Assembly (NCBI RefSeq): GCF_001713395.1
Contig: NZ_CP016450.1
Span: 2,418,001-2,482,000, forward strand
Length of the DNA stretch: 64,000 nucleotides
Origin: Sinorhizobium sp. RAC02
GTDB lineage: Bacteria > Pseudomonadota > Alphaproteobacteria > Rhizobiales > Rhizobiaceae
Direction: 5' to 3'
Both the position numbers and the translations under genes were made by a program. Shown piece after piece: positions 43,586-51,887 of this stretch. Under the pieces are notes generated by a model, which was not told the origin of the DNA, did not search any database, and was given only the letters and a program-made list of their open reading frames with translations. Within the stretch, counting starts at the first letter, position 1. Every line of letters begins with the position of its first letter.

Positions 43586-44653
43586 ATGAACAAGGCCATC
43601 GAAGTGAAATCGGTCTCGAAGAGCTTCGGGGCCTATCAGGCGCTGAAATCCGTCAGCTTCGGCATCGGCAACAACGAGTTCTTCACGATGCTCGGCCCGT
43701 CGGGCTGCGGCAAGACCACGCTGCTGCGCATGCTCGCCGGCTTCGAAAGCCCGGACTCGGGCTCGATCCTGCTCAACGGTGAAGAGGTCGTCGCCATTCC
43801 GCCGCACAAGCGGCGCGTCAACACGGTGTTCCAGAGTTATGCGCTGTTCCCGCACATGACGCTGGAGCAGAACGTCGCCTACGGGCTGGAAAACCTAGGC
43901 TGGGAGACGGTTCGCATCAAAAACCGCGTCGGCGAGATGCTGGAGCGCGTGCATATGAGCGCGATGGCCAAGCGAAAACCCGCCCAGCTTTCGGGCGGCC
44001 AGCGCCAGCGCATCGCGCTTGCCCGCGCGCTTGCGCCGGAACCGGAGGTTCTGCTGCTCGACGAGCCGCTCTCGGCGCTCGACCTGAAGCTCCGGCAGGC
44101 GATGCGCGACGAGTTGCGCACGCTCCAGCGCGATACCGGCATCACCTTCGTCTTCGTCACGCACGATCAGGAAGAGGCGCTCGACATGTCGGACCGCATC
44201 GCCGTGCTCGGCGGTGGCGACGTGCAGCAGATCGGCACGCCGACGGAAATCTACGAGGAGCCGGTCAACCGCTTCGTCGCGGATTTCGTCGGCGAGACGA
44301 ATTTTCTCAACGTCGAGGTGCTGGAAGCCACTGGTGGACAGGCGACCATCCGCACGCCCTTCGGCGTGGCGCTCACCGTGCCCGCCACCGGCCATGCCGC
44401 CAAGGGGCGCGCGACACTTTCTGTGCGCCCGGAAAAGATCAATCTCGGCGATCAGGCGCAAGGCATCATCTTCGAGGGCCGGATCACCAACAAGAACTAT
44501 ATGGGCGGCTATACCCACTACACGCTGGACGTTGCCGGAACGGAGCTGCGCGCCTCCCGCCGCAATGCGTCCCGCGAGGGGGATACGATCGCGCTCGGCG
44601 CAACCGTTCCGGTGGGCTTCGTCGCGGGCTCCGCGCGAGTGCTTGCGGCATGA
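43586..44653 (+). CDS. Polyamine-type ABC transporter ATPase (PotA-like)
   Basis: A 355-residue ATPase. Walker A GPSGCGKTT, signature LSGGQRQR, Walker B VLLLDEPLSALD and the switch histidine in VFVTHDQEEALDMSD are intact, and a C-terminal TOBE domain follows (residues about 270-350). It energises import of a small amine with the two permeases that follow. GAGGAGAGAC is the ribosome site, 10 bp after the flavoprotein stop, so enzyme and transporter share an operon. Confidence 0.93.
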   Translation: MNKAIEVKSVSKSFGAYQALKSVSFGIGNNEFFTMLGPSGCGKTTLLRMLAGFESPDSGSILLNGEEVVAIPPHKRRVNTVFQSYALFPHMTLEQNVAYGLENLGWETVRIKNRVGEMLERVHMSAMAKRKPAQLSGGQRQRIALARALAPEPEVLLLDEPLSALDLKLRQAMRDELRTLQRDTGITFVFVTHDQEEALDMSDRIAVLGGGDVQQIGTPTEIYEEPVNRFVADFVGETNFLNVEVLEATGGQATIRTPFGVALTVPATGHAAKGRATLSVRPEKINLGDQAQGIIFEGRITNKNYMGGYTHYTLDVAGTELRASRRNASREGDTIALGATVPVGFVAGSARVLAA

Positions 44654-45579
44654 GCGACACCGCCCTCCACGCCCCCGCCGGAACGGACCGCGCCCCGCGC
44701 GCCCGTTTCTGGCATGACCTTTCCTTCTGGGGGCTGCTGCCGTCGTGGCTGCTGATGGGGTTTGCGCTCATCCTGCCCATCTTCATCATCGCCGCCGTCT
44801 CGCTCGCCACCCGCGGCGCCCATGGCGGCTTCGCCTGGGATTTCAACCTCGCAGGCTATCGCCAGATCCTGTTCAACGAGGGCTGGACGGGCGAGCTGGA
44901 ATTCACCCCGCAATATCTGCTGATCATCGCCCGCACCTTCGCGCTCGCCGGCGCGACCACGCTGATCTGCCTGTTCTTTGCCGTGCCGGTCGCCTATTTC
45001 ATCTCGCGCCAGCCGCCGGGCCGCAAGGCGATCCTCGTCTATCTGGTGACGCTGCCCTTCTGGGTCTCGATGATCCTGCGCGTCTATGCCTGGATGATCA
45101 TTCTCGGCAAGGACGGCACGTTGCCCCGCCTGCTGGAAACGCTCGGTTTTCCCGCCGGCATGAGTTTCATGTTCAACGACGGCGCGACGCTGACGGCGAT
45201 GGTCTACACCGCCATGCCGCTGATGGTGCTGCCGGTCTTCGCCTCCATCGAAAAGCTCGACGGCACGCTGATCGAGGCCTCGCACGATCTCTACGGCAAC
45301 CGCTGGGTGACGCTGCGCCGGGTCATCCTGCCGCTGACGGCACCCGGTATCGTCGCCGGTGCCATCCTCGTCTTCGTGCCGGCGCTTGGCGCGGTGCTGG
45401 AGCCGACGCTGATGGGCGGCGGCAAGCAGATGATGATGGGCTCGCTGATCCAGCTGCAATTCGGCGGCGGCCGTAACTGGCCCTTCGGCGCGGCCATCGC
45501 CATGGCCTTGATGGCGCTCGTCATGGTCTTCCTGATCTTCACCGCGCTGCGCGCCGCCCGCCGGGAGGCCCTGCCATGA
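44650..45579 (+). CDS. Polyamine-type ABC permease (PotB-like)
   Basis: A 309-residue inner-membrane subunit with about six helices and a 35-residue polar N-terminus. The EAA loop reads EASHDLYGNRWVTLRRVILP. It starts within the PotA stop (ATGA) and ends within the PotC start, so the operon is tightly coupled. The FNEGWTGELEFTPQYLLI periplasmic segment is typical of PotB. Confidence 0.93.
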   Translation: MSDTALHAPAGTDRAPRARFWHDLSFWGLLPSWLLMGFALILPIFIIAAVSLATRGAHGGFAWDFNLAGYRQILFNEGWTGELEFTPQYLLIIARTFALAGATTLICLFFAVPVAYFISRQPPGRKAILVYLVTLPFWVSMILRVYAWMIILGKDGTLPRLLETLGFPAGMSFMFNDGATLTAMVYTAMPLMVLPVFASIEKLDGTLIEASHDLYGNRWVTLRRVILPLTAPGIVAGAILVFVPALGAVLEPTLMGGGKQMMMGSLIQLQFGGGRNWPFGAAIAMALMALVMVFLIFTALRAARREALP

Positions 45580-46379
45580 GCACCCGCCACGACGTCAAGC
45601 ATTATCCCGGCCTCGGACCGTTCACGGCCCTCTTCTTCGTCTATCTCTACGCGCCGCTCGCGGTGATTGTGGTCTACTCGTTCAACGCCAACCGGGTTGC
45701 CGGTGTGTGGACGGGCTTTTCCCTGCAATGGTACGGCTCGGCGCTCCACAATGCCGCGCTGATGAGCGCGCTGGAGACCTCGCTGATCGTGGCGGCGATT
45801 GCGACCGTCGTCTCCACGCTGATCGCGCTCTCCGCCGCACTCGCCATCATCCGCGGCAAGAACGTGCGATTCCGCAAGCTTTCGGAGACGGTGGTTAACC
45901 TGCCGCTGCTGTTGCCGGAAATCGTGCTGGCCGTCGCCACCCTCATCCTGTTCTCGCTGATCGACGTGCAGAACGGCATGCTGCGGCTGACCATCGCGCA
46001 CTCCGCCTTCTGCACGCCCTTCGCCTTCCTGCCGATCCGCGCCCGCCTGCAAGGCATGTCGCTCGATCTCGAAGAGGCGAGCGCCGACCTCTATGCCGAC
46101 CGCTGGACGACGTTTCGCCGTGTGACGCTGCCCTTGATCTTTCCGGGCGTCTTTTCCGGCGCCATGCTCGCCTTCCTGATCTCGATGGACGACTTCATCA
46201 CCTCGAACCTGCTGTCGACCGGCGGCTCGACGACGTTGCCCGTCTACATCTTCTCGCTGATCCGCGCCGGCACCTCGCCCGAACTGAACGCCATCGCGAC
46301 GCTGCTGATCCTTGCCTCGCTCATCCTGGCCACTGCAGCGCTTCTCGTCGCTGCGCGCGGCGTCCGTGACAATGCCTGA
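45576..46379 (+). CDS. Polyamine-type ABC permease (PotC-like)
   Basis: A 267-residue inner-membrane subunit with about six helices. VYSFNANRVAGVWTGFSLQWY and the EAA loop EASADLYADRWTTFRRVTLP are characteristic of PotC. Its ATG overlaps the PotB stop. The binding-protein gene follows after 26 bp. Confidence 0.93.
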   Translation: MSTRHDVKHYPGLGPFTALFFVYLYAPLAVIVVYSFNANRVAGVWTGFSLQWYGSALHNAALMSALETSLIVAAIATVVSTLIALSAALAIIRGKNVRFRKLSETVVNLPLLLPEIVLAVATLILFSLIDVQNGMLRLTIAHSAFCTPFAFLPIRARLQGMSLDLEEASADLYADRWTTFRRVTLPLIFPGVFSGAMLAFLISMDDFITSNLLSTGGSTTLPVYIFSLIRAGTSPELNAIATLLILASLILATAALLVAARGVRDNA

Positions 46380-46405
46380 ACCATAATCAAAGAGAGGAAC
46401 ATAAA

Positions 46406-47422
46406 ATGAAGACGTACTTTGCAGCCACAGCCCTTGCACTCTGCTTTGCCACCGCCGCGCAGGCGGAGGGGCAATTGAACATCTACGCCTGGGCCGAATC
46501 CATCTCCCCGGCGTTGATCGAAAAATTCTCCAAGGAGAACGACGTCAAGGTCAACGTCGACAGCTTCACCTCGAACGAGGACCTGCTGACCAAGCTGCAG
46601 GCCGGCTCATCCGGCTATGACATCGCCACGCCTTCGCAGCACTTTCTGCGCGTGATGATCGATCAGGGCATCATCGAGAATTTCGGGGCCAGCAAGTTGA
46701 AGGCCTTCGAGAACATCGAGGAGAAATGGCGCAATCAGTGGTGGGACGAGACGCAGGACTATTCGATCCCGCTCGCCTATGGCACCGCAGGCTTTGTGGT
46801 GAACACCGAGCAGTACAAGGGCCCGACCGATAGCTTCAAGTACTTCTTCGAGCCGGACGGTGAACTGAAGGGCAAGATCGCCCTTTTGTCCTATCCCGAC
46901 GAGGTGATCGGTGCCGCCCAGCTCTATCTCGGCGTGCCCTTCTGCTCGGAAGACCAGGCGGAGATGAAGAAGGTGCTGGATCTTCTGATGGCGCAGAAGC
47001 CGTCGGTTGCCGCCTATTCCTCCGACAATATCGCAAGCCGCCTCGCCTCCGGCGAAGTCTCGGCGCATTTCTGGTGGGATGGCGATTCGCTCAGGGCCCG
47101 CAAGGCCGGCTCACCCGTCAGCCTCGCCATGACCAAGGAAGGCCTCGTCGGCTGGATGGATAGCTACGTCGTTCCGAAGGGTGCGCCGAACCGCGACAAT
47201 GCGGTGAAGTTCGTCGACTTCATGTCGACGCTGGAGAACGCCACGGAACAGATGAACTTCTATTCCCACTCCTCGCCGATGAAGGTCATCCAGGAGAAGG
47301 TCGTCAACACCAAGGAAACAGCACCGGAACTCTATCCGGAAGTGCCGATCACCTTCTCGCGCACCTGCTCGGCCGCCGCACAGGATCTGGTGACCCGCGT
47401 CTGGACACAGCTCCTGCAATAA
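46406..47422 (+). CDS. Polyamine-type periplasmic binding protein (PotD/PotF-like)
   Basis: A 338-residue exported receptor with signal MKTYFAATALALCFATAAQA. The mature protein opens EGQLNIYAWAESISPALIEKF and has SGYDIATPSQHFLRVMI, IPLAYGTAGFVVN and the SYVVPKGAPN block of the PotD/PotF cluster. The aromatic and acidic residues that hold diamines in PotD cannot be matched reliably by eye, so the ligand may be a polyamine or a relative such as agmatine or histamine. AGAGAGGAAC is its ribosome site; a hairpin at 47433-47459 follows it. Confidence 0.92.
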   Translation: MKTYFAATALALCFATAAQAEGQLNIYAWAESISPALIEKFSKENDVKVNVDSFTSNEDLLTKLQAGSSGYDIATPSQHFLRVMIDQGIIENFGASKLKAFENIEEKWRNQWWDETQDYSIPLAYGTAGFVVNTEQYKGPTDSFKYFFEPDGELKGKIALLSYPDEVIGAAQLYLGVPFCSEDQAEMKKVLDLLMAQKPSVAAYSSDNIASRLASGEVSAHFWWDGDSLRARKAGSPVSLAMTKEGLVGWMDSYVVPKGAPNRDNAVKFVDFMSTLENATEQMNFYSHSSPMKVIQEKVVNTKETAPELYPEVPITFSRTCSAAAQDLVTRVWTQLLQ

Positions 47423-47432
47423 CCCGCTTTCG

Positions 47433-47459
47433 CGCCGCGGGTATCAAGCGCCCGCGGCG
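47433..47459 (+). terminator. Hairpin after the PotD-like gene
   Basis: CGCCGCGGG pairs with CCCGCGGCG around a 9-nt loop. No T run follows, so it is probably a partial terminator or an mRNA stabiliser before the RidA gene. Confidence 0.4.
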
Positions 47460-47490
47460 TATCGACAGTTCAGCCATCAAGGAGACATCC

Positions 47491-47913
47491 ATGCCCGTGC
47501 ACAACCGCATCCGTCCGTTCAACACCAAGGAAACCTATCCGGAGCAGAAGCTCAACAACGACCTCTGCCAGGCGGTGGTGGCGCGGGGGGCGACGGTTTT
47601 CGTGCGCGGGCAGATCTCGCAGGACCTCGACACGCGCGAAAGCCTGTATATCGGCGATGCCGGCGCGCAAGCCCGCAAGGCCATGGAAAACATCAAGATG
47701 CTGCTGGAAGAGGCGGGCTCCGACCTCAGCCATATCTGCCGCGTCGTCGTCTACCTGATCGACATCCGCTACCGCGAGGCGGTCTATATGGAGATGGGTA
47801 AATATCTGCAGGGCGTGTTCCCCGTCTCGACGGGCCTCGTCGTTTCCGCACTTGCCCGGCCGGAATGGCTGGTCGAGATCGAAGCGACCGCCGTCATTCC
47901 CGACGAAGCGTGA
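47491..47913 (+). CDS. RidA/YjgF/UK114-family protein
   Basis: A 140-residue trimeric enamine/imine deaminase-like protein. Blocks include RGQISQDLDTRES, GDAGAQARKAMENIKMLLEEAGSDL, VVYLIDIRYREAVYMEMG and the closing WLVEIEATAVIP. The catalytic arginine expected near residue 105 is not apparent at the usual RxxVxV position, so it may be a non-canonical (Rid2-7) member. RidA proteins remove reactive imines formed by amine oxidation, which fits the flavoprotein upstream. AAGGAGAC ribosome site. The DUF1028 gene starts 10 bp after. Confidence 0.88.
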   Translation: MPVHNRIRPFNTKETYPEQKLNNDLCQAVVARGATVFVRGQISQDLDTRESLYIGDAGAQARKAMENIKMLLEEAGSDLSHICRVVVYLIDIRYREAVYMEMGKYLQGVFPVSTGLVVSALARPEWLVEIEATAVIPDEA

Positions 47914-47923
47914 GGATGTTGCC

Positions 47924-48601
47924 ATGACCTTTTCCGTCTCCGGCCGCTGCGCCGAGACCGGCATGTTCGGTATCGCCGTCTCCTCCTCCTCGCCGAGTGT
48001 TGCGGCGCGCTGCGCCCATGTACGCGCCGGCGTCGGCGCGGTCTCAACGCAGAACATCACCGATCCCCGGCTCGGCCCCAAGGGTCTCGACCTGATGGCG
48101 ACCGGTCTTTCGGCGGAAGCAGCGCTCGAACGGCTGATCGCGGAAGCGCCCCATATTGAATACCGCCAGCTCGCGCTCGTCGATGCCGCGGGACGGGCAG
48201 CCGCCTATTCGGGCGCAAAAACGCTCGGCACCCACGCCACGGCGCGCGGCGACAATGTCGTTGCGGCGGGCAACATGCTGACGACGACGGACATTCCGCA
48301 AAAGATGGTCGAAGCCTTCGAGGCATCACAGGGAAAACACCTCGGCGACCGGCTGATCGGCGCAATGCGGGCAGCGCTCGCGGCGGGCGGCGAAGAGGGG
48401 CCGGTGCACTCGATGGGCCTCGTCATGGTCGACAAGGTTTCATGGAACGTCGCGGACCTGCGCATCGACTGGACGGACGGCGACCCGATCGAGGAATGTG
48501 CCGCACTCTGGGAGCGCTGGCGCACGGAAATGGACGCCTATGTCACCCGCGCGCTCAATCCGACAGCGGCACCGAGCTACGGCGTGCCCGGCGATCTTTG
48601 A
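47924..48601 (+). CDS. DUF1028 family protein (Ntn-hydrolase superfamily)
   Basis: A 225-residue protein of the DUF1028 family, which has the N-terminal-nucleophile hydrolase fold. TFSVSGRCAETGMFGIAVSSSSPSVAARCAHVRAGVGAVSTQN is split over residues 2-45; VAAGNMLTT and the late DLRIDWTDGDPIEE are also family features. The Thr or Ser after the initiator Met is a possible nucleophile. DUF1028 genes often sit beside RidA, M20 or Asp/Glu racemase genes in amino-acid-derivative catabolism, as here, yet no activity is established. ATG 47924 was chosen because it follows a stop-overlapping GAGGATG site. Confidence 0.88.
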   Translation: MTFSVSGRCAETGMFGIAVSSSSPSVAARCAHVRAGVGAVSTQNITDPRLGPKGLDLMATGLSAEAALERLIAEAPHIEYRQLALVDAAGRAAAYSGAKTLGTHATARGDNVVAAGNMLTTTDIPQKMVEAFEASQGKHLGDRLIGAMRAALAAGGEEGPVHSMGLVMVDKVSWNVADLRIDWTDGDPIEECAALWERWRTEMDAYVTRALNPTAAPSYGVPGDL

Positions 48602-48640
48602 GCGGCGGGCTCCGCCTTTTGCCTACATCGACTGCCGCCT

Positions 48641-48760
48641 GCCCCCTCATCCGACCCATTCGGGCCACCTTCTCCCCGCTGGGGAGAAGGGGATCAACCG
48701 CGGCGTCTCGTTTCCCTTCTCCCCAGCGGGGAGAAGGTGCCGGCAGGCGGATGAGGGGGC
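48641..48760. repeat. Nested palindromic intergenic repeat (rhizobial type)
   Basis: Terminal inverted repeats of 13 bp (GCCCCCTCATCCG at 48641-48653 and its complement at 48748-48760) bracket two hairpins of the form CCTTCTCCCC-N3-GGGGAGAAGG (48668-48690 and 48715-48737). The two hairpins are also mirror copies, so the whole element folds on itself. Similar palindromes are scattered between genes in rhizobial genomes. It carries no ORF. It is the only copy I saw in this window. Confidence 0.7.
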
Positions 48761-48807
48761 TGCGGCACGCCGTCCGATTACTATCGTATCTCCGTGAGAG
48801 CACACGC

Positions 48808-49974
48808 ATGATCCCTTCGACCCCGGAAATCCTCGCCCGTCTTGTCGCCGAGCCAACGGTCTCGCGGACGTCGAACCTCGCGCTGTTGGATTATGTCGAG
48901 GGCCTGCTCCGTCCCGTCGGCGCAAAGATCGAGCGGTTCTCCCATCCGGATGGCAGCCGCGCCAATCTGTGGGCGACCATCGGGCCGGATGGACCGGGCG
49001 GCGTGGTGCTTTCGGGGCATACGGATGTGGTGCCGGTCGAAGGACAGGACTGGAGCGCCGATCCGTTTACCCTCGTCGAGCGCGATGGCCGGTTTTACGG
49101 GCGTGGCGCGGCCGACATGAAGGGCTTCGTCGCGGCGGCGGTGCGGGCAATGCTTATCGCCTCCTCCCGGCCGCTCAAAACGCCGCTGCATCTCGCATTG
49201 TCCTATGACGAGGAGATCGGCTGCATCGGCGTGCGCGGCCTGATCGATGCGCTGGCCATGCGGATTGAACGGCCGGCGCTGTGCATCGTCGGCGAGCCGA
49301 CAGGCATGCGGATTGCCACGGGCCACAAGGGCAAGCTGGCGCTACGCGCCTGCTGTTATGGACAGGAAGGGCACTCGGCGCTCGCGCCCAATGCGCTGAA
49401 CGCGCTGCATCTCGGCGCCAGCTTCATCACCGCGCTTCAGGCGCGGCAGGAGGACCTGTCGGTCAAGGGCGCGCGCGATGCCGACTACGACATCCCCTAT
49501 TCCACCATCCATGCCGGCATGATGCGCGGCGGCACCGCACTCAACATCGTGCCGAACCGCTGCGAGATCGACTTCGAGATCCGCAACATTGCCGAAGACG
49601 ACCCGCAGGACATCCTCACCGGCATTGCGGCCGATGCCGAGGCGATCGCCGCGCCCTTCCGCAACCGCTTTCCCATGGCCTGTATCGAGATCGAGCAGGT
49701 CTCCGGCTATCCGGGCCTGAATGCCGAACCGGACGCGCCCGTGGTGCGCCTGCTGCGGCGCATTCTCGATCACGACGATCCGACGCTGAAAGTCGCCTTC
49801 GGCACCGAGGGCGGGCTGTTCAACGAGATCCTCGGCATTTCCACCGCCGTCTGCGGCCCCGGCTTCATGGAGCAGGGCCACAAGCCGGACGAATTCGTCA
49901 GCGCCGATCAACTCGGCCGATGTGACGCTATGCTGGCGCGGCTGGTCGACCTGCTGGAGGCTGGCGTGGCCTGA
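48808..49974 (+). CDS. M20-family deacylase, acetylornithine deacetylase (ArgE)-like
   Basis: A 388-residue di-zinc aminoacylase. Metal and catalytic motifs are SGHTDVVPVEGQDWSADPF, GRGAADMKG, YDEEIGCIG with the catalytic Glu, and GEPTGM. It is the ArgE branch by order and length, but biosynthetic argE is seldom in catabolic clusters, so it may deacylate an N-acyl amine or amino acid made by the upstream pathway. A poor ribosome site and the 48641-48760 repeat separate it from DUF1028. It ends 3 bp from the convergent unknown gene. Confidence 0.9.
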   Translation: MIPSTPEILARLVAEPTVSRTSNLALLDYVEGLLRPVGAKIERFSHPDGSRANLWATIGPDGPGGVVLSGHTDVVPVEGQDWSADPFTLVERDGRFYGRGAADMKGFVAAAVRAMLIASSRPLKTPLHLALSYDEEIGCIGVRGLIDALAMRIERPALCIVGEPTGMRIATGHKGKLALRACCYGQEGHSALAPNALNALHLGASFITALQARQEDLSVKGARDADYDIPYSTIHAGMMRGGTALNIVPNRCEIDFEIRNIAEDDPQDILTGIAADAEAIAAPFRNRFPMACIEIEQVSGYPGLNAEPDAPVVRLLRRILDHDDPTLKVAFGTEGGLFNEILGISTAVCGPGFMEQGHKPDEFVSADQLGRCDAMLARLVDLLEAGVA

Positions 49975-49977
49975 TCG

Positions 49978-50598
49978 TCAGCCGGACAGGATCGACGGGT
50001 GGAACACCGGACGATACCCCGCCCTGAGCACCGCCAGCGTCGAGGGTGGCGTCAGCAGCCCGTCGGCGTCTTGGAGCGATCGCGGCGGGGCATAGCCCTC
50101 ATTGGTCCAGCGGAAGGCGCGGCCGGCGTGAAGCGTGAACGCCGCGCCGGCAGCGACCACCACCGCACCATCCGGAAGGGAGGATAGTGTCCCCGGCAGC
50201 GCATGGATGCGCTTTCTGCGCCGATCCAGCCGCTCCCAGTGCAGGACCTTATCGATGTCCGGCGCCGAGGGCTTTTCCCCGCCGTTCGCAGAAACCCAGC
50301 ATGCGCGAAACTGCTCTGCCGTCTCGCGCCGGCAGAAGAAGCAGGGCCGATGGCCGGCCGCAAAGGCCACCGCCTCGTCGAGAAAGAACAGTTCCGTCCA
50401 GCTTCGCCCGGCCATGACATCCCGGCGGCGGCCCTTGTAGTCACAGGTGCAGACCAGCCAGGCCTTGCTCGACCAGCGCTTCGTGAGGAGGGTTTTCGTT
50501 GCCGGATCGTGGAGGATGCCGCGATTGCCGGTGAACAGGCCGCGTTGTGCAATTGCGACGATCTCACCGAAAGGCGTGACGCGGTTCTGAAGCGGCAT
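49978..50598 (-). CDS. Conserved protein of unknown function with CxC and CxxC motifs
   Basis: I do not recognise this 206-residue protein. The ATG at 50598 follows GGGGA; further in-frame starts lie upstream at 50604 and 50688. It opens MPLQNRVTPFGEIVAIAQRG and includes GNRGILHD, LVCTCDYKGRRRDVM, a GHRPCFFCRRETA block and RWTNEGYAPP. The CTC and CFFC pairs about 30 residues apart could bind zinc or an iron-sulfur centre, and the basic CDYKGRRR stretch could contact nucleic acid. No signal or membrane segment is seen. It is convergent with the ArgE-like gene and divergent from the sugar transporter, so it is probably a standalone housekeeping-type gene. Confidence 0.7.
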   Translation of the reverse strand: MPLQNRVTPFGEIVAIAQRGLFTGNRGILHDPATKTLLTKRWSSKAWLVCTCDYKGRRRDVMAGRSWTELFFLDEAVAFAAGHRPCFFCRRETAEQFRACWVSANGGEKPSAPDIDKVLHWERLDRRRKRIHALPGTLSSLPDGAVVVAAGAAFTLHAGRAFRWTNEGYAPPRSLQDADGLLTPPSTLAVLRAGYRPVFHPSILSG

Positions 50599-50724
50599 GG
50601 GCATTCCCCGTGACAGCGGTTTCCAGCACCGACGACGCTTCCCGCTCATAAGAGCCCGACAACCGGCAACGCGATGCAAGGCCATCATCGTGCATGACGC
50701 GCCGTCGGGGAATAGTCAGCCAGA

Positions 50725-50758
50725 TTTTACTGTTGTAAAAATGAAAATACATCTGTAT
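50725..50758. promoter_or_regulatory. Two palindromes before the sugar ABC operon
   Basis: TTTTAC-TGTT-GTAAAA (50725-50740) and ATACA-TC-TGTAT (50747-50758) lie about 105 bp before the binding-protein ATG, in an AT-rich stretch between divergent genes. They are candidate operators for the SorC protein at 56167-57123. No gene is visible in 50599-50862. Confidence 0.45.
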
Positions 50759-50862
50759 CAATCCGCATGCGGGCTTTGGGTTTTGGGAGCAAGCCCCCAT
50801 GCAGAGCCCTCGTTCCATCATTCAGGCGGGAGGAAATTTCGCCTGCTCCAAGGGAGGTCATC

Positions 50863-51810
50863 ATGAAGAAACTTGCCATGCTGCTGGCGTGCGCCGCCGC
50901 ATTCGCCCTGCCCGTCGTCGCCTCGGCGCAGGACGCCGCCGGAACCACCAAGAAGGACAGCTATCGCTTCGTCGTCGTGCCGAAGGTCGTGCATCCGTGG
51001 TTCGACAAGGTGAACGAAGGCGCACAGGCGGCAGCCGCCGCGATCAAGGCGCAGACCGGCTCGAGCGTCGAAGTCATCTATTCGGCACCGCAGTCCGCCG
51101 ACGTCGTCCAGCAGAACCAGATCATCGACAGCGCGCTCGCGACCCAGCCCGACGGCCTCGCGCTCGACCTGCTCGACCCCTCGGGCAACCGTGCCTCGCT
51201 CGAAGAAGCACAGGCCCAGAACATCCCACTGGTGATCTTCGATTCGATCCCGCCGGAAGGCATGGCGATCCCCTATATCGGCTCCGACTTCTGCGAGCAG
51301 GCGAAGATCGCGGCCCGCCGCCTCGTCGAGGTTCTCGGCGGTGAAGGCGAAGTCGCCATCATGCAGGGTGTTCCGACCGCGCCGAACCACTCGATCCGCG
51401 CCGAATGCCACCGCCAGGTCTTTGCCGAACACAAGGGCATCAAGGTCGTTGCCGAAGGTATCGACAATGACAGCATCGAGACGGCGCAGCAGCAGGCGGC
51501 CGCCATCATGCAGGCGAACCCGAACCTCAAGGGCTGGGTCGCGTCCGACGCGGCAGGCCCGATCGGCATCGGCCAGGCGATCGTTGAAGCCGGCAAGCAG
51601 GGCAAGGTCACCCTCGTCGGTCTCGACAACCTGCCGGAAATGCTCGACATGATCCGCGATGGCGTCGCCGACAGCTCGTCGGCCTCGCAGCCGGAACTGC
51701 AGGGCTACTGGTCGGTCATGCTGCTCTGGGCGCAGGCAACGGGCGCCAAGGTGCCGGGTTACCTCGACACCGGCAACGCCTTCCTCACCAAGGAAAATGT
51801 CGGCGGCTGA
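50863..51810 (+). CDS. Sugar/polyol ABC substrate-binding protein (RbsB-like)
   Basis: A 315-residue periplasmic receptor with signal MKKLAMLLACAAAFALPVVASAQ. The mature start RFVVVPKVVHPWFDKVNEGAQ, the SALATQPDGLALDLLDP and QNIPLVIFDS blocks and the WVASDAAGPIGIGQAI segment define the RbsB/XylF type (carbohydrate uptake CUT2). The ligand is unknown; the linked dihydroxyacetone-type kinase suggests a tetrose, triose or polyol. AAGGGAGGTC is the ribosome site. A strong hairpin (51834-51857) follows. Confidence 0.92.
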   Translation: MKKLAMLLACAAAFALPVVASAQDAAGTTKKDSYRFVVVPKVVHPWFDKVNEGAQAAAAAIKAQTGSSVEVIYSAPQSADVVQQNQIIDSALATQPDGLALDLLDPSGNRASLEEAQAQNIPLVIFDSIPPEGMAIPYIGSDFCEQAKIAARRLVEVLGGEGEVAIMQGVPTAPNHSIRAECHRQVFAEHKGIKVVAEGIDNDSIETAQQQAAAIMQANPNLKGWVASDAAGPIGIGQAIVEAGKQGKVTLVGLDNLPEMLDMIRDGVADSSSASQPELQGYWSVMLLWAQATGAKVPGYLDTGNAFLTKENVGG

Positions 51811-51833
51811 TCCGGCAGAAACCGGATTGCCGC

Positions 51834-51857
51834 GAGGCGCGGGTTTTCCCGCGCCTC
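51834..51857 (+). terminator. Intercistronic hairpin after the sugar receptor gene
   Basis: GAGGCGCGGG pairs perfectly over 10 bp with CCCGCGCCTC around TTTT, then TTCTGTCTT. It is probably a partial terminator giving more receptor than ATPase, as in many CUT2 operons. Confidence 0.55.
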
Positions 51858-51887
51858 TTCTGTCTTCATCCTGCGCGCAGGTATCCC

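Noticed and set aside
41722..43599. 625-codon minus-strand frame opposite the amine dehydrogenase
   Set aside because: Shadow of a gene with conserved cofactor cysteines on the plus strand.
48808..49974. Biosynthetic argE of arginine synthesis
   Set aside because: Context is catabolic and alphaproteobacteria usually make ornithine through ArgJ; sequence alone cannot prove the substrate, so only ArgE-like is stated.
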